From positions 6,671,785-6,735,784 of the forward strand of contig JAOANR010000005.1 in assembly GCA_030278955.1 (NCBI GenBank): a stretch of 64,000 bases of DNA. The letters are read 5' to 3'. Made by a program: the position numbers and the translations under genes. Shown one piece after another: positions 56,001-64,000 of the stretch; the stretch's first letter is position 1, and every line of letters begins with the position of its first letter. Source of the DNA: Hygrophila difformis. Its lineage: Eukaryota; Streptophyta; Magnoliopsida; Lamiales; Acanthaceae. The notes under the pieces are model-generated. The model saw only the letters and a list, made by a program, of their open reading frames with translations, was not told the DNA's origin and ran no database searches.

Positions 56001-59000
56001 AAACGTTTTAAAGTCTTAGGGCATTTGATAGAACAAAACTTAGAAATCTTAAGCATGGTTATCACGGCGTCGCCTAGGCGTCCTGGCAGTTTTCCGTTCC
56101 CGCCAGGTGAGGTCTCCGCGCCGTTTGTTGCATTGGTGTCCCGGCGTTTCCGTATGACGTCAAATCAACTCCAAGGCGACGCCATGTCACGGGAAAAAGT
56201 GAAGAATACAGTCCGGTCGGACTGCGACGAGGGGGACCGAACTGCTTTGGGAAGATGATTTCTATATTTATTGCTAGTAAATAAGGGTTATGCATTAATG
56301 GGAAGTAACTTTTACCCTTTATATTTATTGTAAGTAAATAAATTAATATATGTTTATGCAATTATGCATTAATGGAGCAATTTTTTAATAGTTTTATGCA
56401 TTAATGAAGAAGACCATGGGTTTCTTTCTACCCACTTTCTTCCATCTTATCCAACTTCTCTATTTTTTAAAGTTAAAATTTAGTAGAATTATGTGTTTAT
56501 AATAAATATTTTATATTGTTTAGTATATTTTATAAAATAATACTCCCTCCGTCCCATTTAACTTGTCTTGTTTGTCTTCTTCACACAATCCAATGCACTT
56601 TTTCAATCGTTAATATCTCAAAATATGTACAATGAAAAATTGTGTAAAATATATATTCTAAAACTACATGATCATACGATTCTAACAAGACCTAATTCAA
56701 CTATATTTTTTCGAATCTATACTTGCAATAAAATTGAGTCAAAACTGAACAATGAATAGTGTCAAAAAGTCAAACAGGACATGTTTGGTGGGAGAGTAAT
56801 AAATAGTCGTCGTGTCGCCAAATCTTCGCCATGGCGGGCGCCATGTCGCCTAGGCGTCCCGCGTTCTGGTGGCGCCGAGATTTTAACCTCTCCATGATAA
56901 CCTTGAACTTAAGTATAAAATTAAAGTTCAAACTTTCATATCCTCAGTCATAGGTTTATCATTCAATTTTGAATTAAGTTTTAGTTATGAAATTCTAAAT
57001 CTCCCACTCAGTTACCTTAATCTAGTTTAGTTATTAACAGTCTTATTAAGGTGCCAAACTCCTTAAGTTAGCAAACAAGGGCCTTGTTTTGGATGGTCTA
57101 ATTTCACTTTGGTGTATTGACATGATACCTAGCTTCTCTTTCTTAACTATTCCAATTTTCTTTCTTAAAAGGCTCGACACCGCCTTGAAATCCTCTTCTA
57201 AAAATAATGTTCAAACAGAGGATAATTCTTGTTGCAGGAGCGGTTTCCCGATCCTGCATCTTTGGCTGACGATCTCCATCAAATTGGATTCAAAGCAATA
57301 TGGATGCTTGACCCTGGAATAAAAAATGAAGAGGGCTATTTTGTCTATGATAGTGGTTCCAAAAGGGATGTGTGGATTCAAACGGCCAATGGAAAACCCT
57401 TCGTTGGTATATATTATTCCTTAGCCTTTTATAACAGCAAAAATAAATTTAAAATAATGGTGGTAACAACAGGAAATAATATTTTCATCTCACTTTAGTA
57501 CCCCCAGCATATGTTGCATCACTTTCTTTCCATAAATTAGTGTAATTGACTTTTGATTTGGGCTCATTTTAATTGATCCCTGTTTCGTATAGGTGATGTA
57601 TGGCCCGGGCCATGTGTGTTTCCTGATTTCACACAATCAAATGCCCGTTCATGGTGGGCTAATCTTGTTAAAGACTTTTGCTCTAATGGTGTGGATGGTA
57701 TATGGAATGATATGAATGAACCTGCTGTTTTTAAGGTGAAATAAAAACTATTTATTTGTTTAAGCTATCCTTCTTTCTTCTGACCACATATATCATCACA
57801 GACTGTAACAAAGACGATGCCTGAGAGCAATATTCACAGGGGGGATTTGGAACTTGGAGGGCACCAGAATCATTCTTACTATCACAATGTATGAATTGTT
57901 GGCCCTCCCTTTGTTTTTCGTTTTGGTACTTGCCATTTAGTTTGTTTTAGTAGTATAGGATTGTTAACCACATACACATGGAGGGATATAATTTCTCTCC
58001 TTTGGATGAAATTTAATAATTAAGCCCTCTTTTTACCCCAGGTTTATGGTATGCTGATGGCTAGATCTACACATGAAGGCATGAAACTGGCAAATGAACA
58101 AAAACGCCCTTTTGTTTTGACTCGAGCTGGGTTTGTGGGTTCCCAAAGGTATGCTGCAACATGGACAGGGGATAATCTTTCCACTTGGGAGCACCTTCAC
58201 ATGAGCATCTCCATGGTTATTCAATTGGTAAGGCTAAAAATGACACAACTTGAATTGATTATATATTCAGCATTTCTCAAATGGTTAAGGGCAATGGTCG
58301 TGGATGCTTTGTGCCAATTGCATTTCTGTTTGATTATTGCAACATGGTTGTTTGTATTCAAAAGTTTCTAAAAAGAGAGAACATTGGAGAAAACTAATTA
58401 AATTATATGTTTATGCATGGTAAATTGTTTTACTTTTGTACCACTTGTTTGTATGATGCTGTATTTTTAATTTGCATATGTCTATCTCTCCTGGCAACCT
58501 GAGAGATTATTTCTTCCATGCAAAAAAGCCCTTTAGATATGGTTGATGTATCATTTCTTTTGGAAGGTGATTTTGGGCATAACGAAAAGAGGAGATACTG
58601 ATTTTATTGCTGTGCTTCATAAGTGAAGTGAATGCTCCTCAACGATAACCCATTATGAGTTAATTCTTTGGGGTAATTTGAAAATTGAAATAAAATTAAA
58701 ATAACTTGTATTTTTCTGTTTTGTTTAAATCTAGTCTGGTACGAGCATGATGGAATGACCAATATATGATTCTCTTGTCAGAGTTTTGATATTACTGGGC
58801 TGAACCATGCCTCATACCATCGAGTCGAATTAAGTTCTTTCGAACTTAATGAGTTCTTCAGGTTTGTTCACATAAAAGGAGCCCGGAATATGGAGTATGA
58901 ACTATTGATTTTTGAACGAGTCCGTGTGCATCATTTATTCTTGTATTTGAAATTATGGTGTGTGTTCATGTGGGGTGTTTTAGTGATCTTATCACGATGT

Positions 59001-62000
59001 GTAAATTTTGCCTGCTCAAAGAATAAGGATATCTTGGATAGGGCGTGAATTGAAGATAACGATCTGTTTCTGTTTAGTTTTAAATTTTGTCCTGGTACTG
59101 AATTTGTTTTATGTTTGATATTGATTATACATTGGAGAGGAAGTCTTATTTTACACATTAAAATGGATTCTCCTTGTAAAGTAACTTCACCAGGTTTATT
59201 ATGGTGTGATTACAGAATTCCCCCAAGAAAAGTTGTATTTCAAATTTGGTACCATATTGCATTAAAAATTTTCATTGTTGTTGTTTTGTACCAATTGAAG
59301 TCCATAGTTGCATTTATATTAATGGCGGCCAGAACTGTGGGACCTCTATTGCTACAAAAGGATGGTAGTTTAACTGTTTTATGGGACATGGTACACAAAT
59401 TGAAATAAGCATTTTTAGAAGTTGTAAGTCTCTCACTATGCTCCAGCAAAACATAAGGGTGATATATTCTATTGGCACAGTCATGAATGAAAAAAAATGT
59501 TTACTGTATTATATGCATGTAGATGTTTGGCGAATATCACTGTGTATATGTCAATGATGTTTTATCCAGAGAATAATTTGAGAGAAATTATGTTTTACTG
59601 CCGAATTCAGTGGTTTCTCTTTTGTCTTCATCTTGATGCCTGAAAAGATGTGACAAGATACAGGAATGCTAAAAAGTTGGCGTGATATCATATTCAGGGC
59701 CTTAGTGGTCAGCCATTCTCGGGGCCAGATATTGGTGGTTTTGCTGGCAATGCAACACCAAAGCTGTTTGGACGGTGGATGGGTGTGGGCTCCTTGTTTC
59801 CTTTTTGTCGTGGACATTCTGAGACAGACACCATCGACCATGAACCCTGGTCCTTTGGGGAAGAGGTTTGTTTCTTTTGCATAGTACTAAATTATACTAT
59901 AAAATTATATAAAAAGGGCGTGGATGTGGATCTGTTTGTGCTTCTTTTAAAAGTAGTTGATGCTCCTTATCAACAGTGGATAGCAGCTGCTAAGGGTTTA
60001 GAATGATACGACACGGAGGAGATAATCTCTGCTTGCTGGATTTATTACTGTATCTTTATGCAAGATATAAGTTTCAGGTTTTCCAAAACAGAAGTACACG
60101 ACTTAAAAGATAAATACCAAATTGAATTTTATCATAAACAGCCATGTCCCAAATTGATGCTATACTATCATCATAGCATGTGCCTAAGATGTACTAAAGA
60201 TGCAAAGTTGAATTTCGCTGATGGATTAAATTTTGGTACTTTTTACTTAATGTACTGGGAGCTAGAAGAAGAATCTATTATCCATAAGTTCAATCTTTCT
60301 ATCCAAAAATGACAGCTTTCAAGTATGTGAGGTTTGCATTAACTGGTTTAAGACCTGAAAACAGAATTTACACTTTGCTGACTGGTAGATTTTGGCCTTT
60401 TGGATTGCCTTTTCATGATTTCCACATATTGGTCCAATGTGCCTAAATTTCAAATTCACATATTTGTGGTTAACGGGTTATATCCCCATACTGATGGAAA
60501 GTCGAAATCTAGAAGCTTACTGTAATTGATGTTTTCTCCCCACTGAAGTGCCGCAGATAATGGGCCTTGTTGCAATGTTTCTGTTTCTTTCACTAATCTC
60601 GTTCATATGCTGTAATTGTAGCTTATTGTTGTGCTTTGCAATGGAATCTTTATTGATGGTATCTTTTTCTTTTTTTCTTAACCTTCTATTCATCCATTTA
60701 CATAGTGTGAAGAAGTTTGCCGACTGGCATTAAGGAGGAGATACCGGCTTTTACCCCACATCTATACTCTCTTTTACATGGCACATACTTCAGGTGTTCC
60801 AGTGCTGAGTCCCACCTTTTTTACTGGTATGTTAGTCATGATTCATTGAACTTTACTTTGGCGGCATTGCAAATTTTTCCAATGTTTCAAAGATTGTAAA
60901 ATTTTAAATCCTATACAGATCCTAAAGATTTGGAGTTGCGAACACAAGAAAATTCATTTCTCTTGGGACCACTGCTCGTATATGCTAGGTTGTAACTCTC
61001 TCTTGAAGATGAATTAATCAATGCTTTTGTTGTCAATTTCCGGTGGAATGGATCTATCATGTGCATTAGCATAGCTCCATGTTGCAATTATTTGAAGCCC
61101 CCTTTTTCCCTTTTAGTTCATACTTAAATTATAGTTCGATTTCAAAATTATATTTTTTTTCTTCCACCATATTGTAGCACTGGAAAAGATGAAGATTTAT
61201 ACCTAAACAAGCACAAGTTACCAAGAGGCTTGTGGTTCAGTTTTGACTTTGAAGACACGCATCCGGTACTAAAGATTTCACACAACTTCATGTTTCCATT
61301 AAATATATACGTTTTTGTTATTCTGTGCCTTTACCATCATTGTTTTTCTGTCATTCTTAATTAGGATTTGCCGGCATTATATCTTAAAGGTGGATCCATT
61401 GTTCCTACCGGCCCCCCATACCAGCACGTTGGAGAAGCTAATGCTACGGATGATATAACCCTGTTAGTTGCTTTGAATGAAGATGGTAATATTTCTGTCT
61501 CCACCTTGTGATGTAACTAATGCTTAGCGAATAGCATTTGTTAGTCTTTTGTGAATCCGATATAATATATAATTATAATTTGTCTTATCTAGAAGTTTCT
61601 AGAGTGTAAATAAATCAAAATTTTCTCTAGGATTCTCCAAAAATGAACAAGATGAACTCTTCAGCTACTCCCAAAAGAGTGTTTCTGTGTTGAAGTATAT
61701 TCAGAATGAGTGGCATCTTTTATATGACTGAAAACATGATATGGATATTTGTATTTTCATTTAATTTCTCAAAAGATGATGTAGCTTGAGACTCAGACTG
61801 AGACGCAGATATTAAATATTCCCCAAGATGTGTTTAGTAGTCATAATGTGAACGAGAACTTTTTCAAATTCCCGACTTGCAGGTAGGGCTGAAGGTATTC
61901 TCTACGAGGATGATGGTGATGGATATGAATACACTAAAGAAGCGTATGTGTTAACAACATATGTTGCTGAAAAACAGTCCTCCATCGTCACTTTGAAGGT

Positions 62001-63752
62001 TTTAAAAACTGAAGGATCCAGGAAGAGGCCTGACCGTCGCGTACACGTGCAACTTCTACTTGGGAAAGGTGCTATGGTGAGTAGTTTTATTGGTAGACTG
62101 CTCTCTTCATGCTTTGACAATGAGAATAGTTTTCTTCTGTGTTGTTTATGTCATTTAGATTGATGCATGGGGAATTGATGGAGAGATTGTGGAAATTCCA
62201 TTGCCTTCTGAAAGCGAAGTGTCGGATTTAGTGCTAGCCAGTGAAAAGAAACTCAAGACTCGTCTAGGTTATTTCTTATCTTGCATATATCCAATATATA
62301 GTTTTTGTTTCTTCCCTTCAGTTCAGATCCATCCAGCTATTACATGACCCTTCGATCCCCTGTCCTGAGTCAAATAAAGATATTGATTGAATTTTGTGCA
62401 CTTTTTCCAGCTTTTATTGAGTCAAGCATAATGAATTTAGATTAAATCATTGACTGCAGAAACTGTAAAACGTATTCCCGACATCGACAATGTCTCCAGA
62501 CAGAAGGGAGTGGAATTATCCAAGGCACCTGTAGAAATAAAAAGTGGAGATTGGGGTTTAAAAGTTGTTCCATGGGTTGGTGGTAGAATTATTGCTATGG
62601 AGCATCTTCCTTCAGGTATGTTCACGAAGCACATCTCTTTGAATTACATTCGTTAAATAATAGGCTTAGATTCTTTGTAATTCAAAATATAGAATCTCTT
62701 CATTTTGGGAAAACACCTGTTGCTTTTGCCTAAAAGAGCCACAACTAAAGTTTCATAACTAATTTTTGCAAGAATTTAATGGTATTGCTTTAGCAAGTCC
62801 CTCGAAGAATAACACTTAGCTCCAACATCTGAAATGAGAAGATAAGTCCCTATTTATACAAGTTAGTTTCTGTAATGGACAGTAGATACCATCCCCATCA
62901 ATGGTGTACATTTCTCCTGGTGTTAATCCTTTTTCTTGAATGGATATTTTACCCCAAATACTGAGTACAGTCATGCAAACTAAAATATCTTCAAAATCTG
63001 GCTTTGAAATCTAAAAACTCTACTTATGCCCTGTACATGTCGATGAGCCAAGGTATGGCTGCGGACATAATTAGCACTTAGCTATTCATCTGATAAGAAT
63101 AGCATTTAGCCTGCAATAATTTATTTTCTTTAGTTTCTATACAGAGAGTTGTTAGTTGATCTGGTTTCTTTGTTATCTGTTTGGATGTGTAAACAGGAAC
63201 TCAGTGGCTTCATAGCCGAGTCGATATTGATGGCTATGAAGAGTATAGTGGTGTTGACTACAGATCGGCTGGATGTACAGAGGAGTATTCTGTGATTGAG
63301 TAAGTTTAGAAAAATTGAGTACTCAAAACTAAGTTTCTCTTGTGGAGACAAATAGTCCTGGCACTGCATGCTAATTATGGAGTGCGTACTGTGTTGCAAC
63401 TAAACAGCTATGGGAATAATAGAACACCCAAAAAAGTTCCCCATGCATTCATGTGGTTGACAGACATTCAAGAAATAGACTGTATTATCATCATGCGATT
63501 CCATTGTTGTTTCTAGAAGTTTCAAGGGTAAATACAGTCGTATTCCTTGAAACTTACTGTAAATATTCACTTTACAGGAGGGACCTTGAGCAGGCAGGAG
63601 AAGTGGAATCCCTACAGTTGGAAGGCGATATTGGAGGTGGTGTAATCCTTGAACGCCAGATCTATATCCCAAAAGACAACCCAAAAGTTTTCCGAATCGA
63701 CTCTGGAATCATAGCTCGCAAAGTAGGTGCTGGATCTGGAGGATATTCTAGG
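53090..63752 (+). CDS. HGL1: GH31 alpha-glucosidase, heteroglycan glucosidase 1-like, partial at both ends
   Basis: Nineteen coding exons are visible: 53090-53118, 53247-53315, 53422-53559, 53634-53751, 54161-54243, 54998-55093, 57238-57406, 57593-57735, 57802-57888, 58042-58227, 59698-59865, 60706-60826, 60919-60988, 61178-61265, 61365-61485, 61883-62076, 62159-62267, 62460-62615 and 63197-63299. A further exon is 63578-63752, and the gene continues past 64000. Phases close throughout. GH31 landmarks: FYGTGEVSGQLERTGKR, VVWMDIDYMDGFRCFTFD, WNDMNEP with the nucleophile Asp (57709-57711), RYAATWTGDNLSTWEHL with the acid/base Asp (58171-58173), and FPFCRGHSE. Arabidopsis HGL1 trims alpha-linked glucose from cytosolic heteroglycans; that role is transferred by similarity. 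About 70-80 N-terminal residues are missing in or before the gap. Two introns use GC donors (53316 and 55094). No disabling mutation seen. Confidence 0.93.
55763..55925. repeat. Solo-LTR or TRIM-like fragment in an HGL1 intron
   Basis: GAGTGTCCCACGTCGGTTAT and GAGTGTCCCACATCAGTTAT occur in tandem about 50 bases apart, followed by TACCCATTG twice. The TGTCCCACATCGGTT style is common in plant LTR/TRIM ends. No internal region or target duplication seen, so only a fragment. Confidence 0.4.
56046..56913. mobile_element. TIR DNA transposon with CGCCTAGGCG subterminal palindromes, in an HGL1 intron
   Basis: An 852-bp element (56054-56905) with ends CATGGTTATCA and TGATAACCTTG. Both flanks carry GTCGCCTAGGCGTCC near the ends in inverted arrangement. 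Flanking octamers ATCTTAAG and AACTTAAG match 7 of 8, suggesting a hAT-type insertion. GC-rich ends surround an AT-rich core that contains a nested Stowaway MITE. No transposase. Confidence 0.6.
56541..56798. mobile_element. Stowaway MITE nested in the CGCCTAGGCG element
   Basis: Begins CTCCCTCCGTCCCATTT (56543) and ends TTTGGTGGGAGAG (56796), flanked by TA on both sides. 254 bp, non-coding. Confidence 0.75.
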
Positions 63753-64000
63753 TAATTTATCTGTACATGCTTGCCTATATTCTTTTTTTTATACAAACTT
63801 ACTAGCATGAACAAATAATTTCTACTATGATGTTCCAGATTCTAATTAATCCAAGCTTTCCTAGGTTTTTGTAAGTTTGCCATTAACTGGTAAGTAGTGG
63901 TATTAATTGAGGCAGCTCTAATGAGTGAATACAAGCCCATACTTTTGCTCTAGCTTAGGCCATAACTGGGGTAGGCTTTTTGTAAACCATTTAGACTATA

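Overview
The window is nuclear DNA of a flowering plant, almost certainly a eudicot. It is AT-rich, the genes are intron-rich with GT/AG junctions, the single-copy genes read like Arabidopsis orthologues, and most of the rest is plant transposable elements. No bacterial, organellar, rRNA or genuine tRNA genes were seen. The species cannot be named from the sequence.

Three host genes are supported. A complete SUO-type BAH/TFIIS-N protein gene lies at 21908-28632 (+). A ROP (plant Rho) GTPase gene lies at 35722-33431 (-). Most of a GH31 heteroglycan glucosidase (HGL1-like) runs from 53090 past the right edge (+), with its 5' exons lost in or before a 500-N gap at 52590-53089. These genes are physical neighbours only; nothing suggests a shared pathway.

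The left 10 kb is a transposon graveyard. It starts with the 3' half of a BED/hAT element (1-2213) that carries insulinase-like and START-like exon fragments. A 4.4-kb TTF-type hAT element follows (2365-6768, exact 8-bp target duplication). That element was hit by a MULE (2442-3230, exact 9-bp duplication) and by a second hAT element (3515-4652) that landed inside the transposase dimerisation domain. LINE, SINE and Stowaway remnants come next.

The most interesting object is 10441-21056. It has a Helitron-type TC start, a 7-bp hairpin and CTAG end, an A|T insertion site and no Rep/helicase. It is packed with intron-containing, same-strand fragments of at least five unrelated genes: arabinokinase, a DDT/WHIM protein, LTV1, FEN1 and a GBF-type bZIP, plus several exon sets I could not name. 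A second, endless copy of its own 3' subterminal sequence lies inside it at about 13010-13196, as expected if replication once ran through the old terminator. Its 3' end is about 160 bp from the probable SUO core promoter.

The right half, before HGL1, holds MITEs, a SINE, a decayed L1 (38581-41226) and a Ty3 retrotransposon inserted into that L1. The Ty3 part is a tandem LTR-internal-LTR-internal arrangement (41227-52589). The first internal region is full length but full of stops; the second lost 973 bp of gag and then runs into the gap. The LTR and untranslated leader carry dense ACGACG/CGTCGT arrays that face each other as inverted halves, an unusual CpG-rich structure that gene annotation does not explain.
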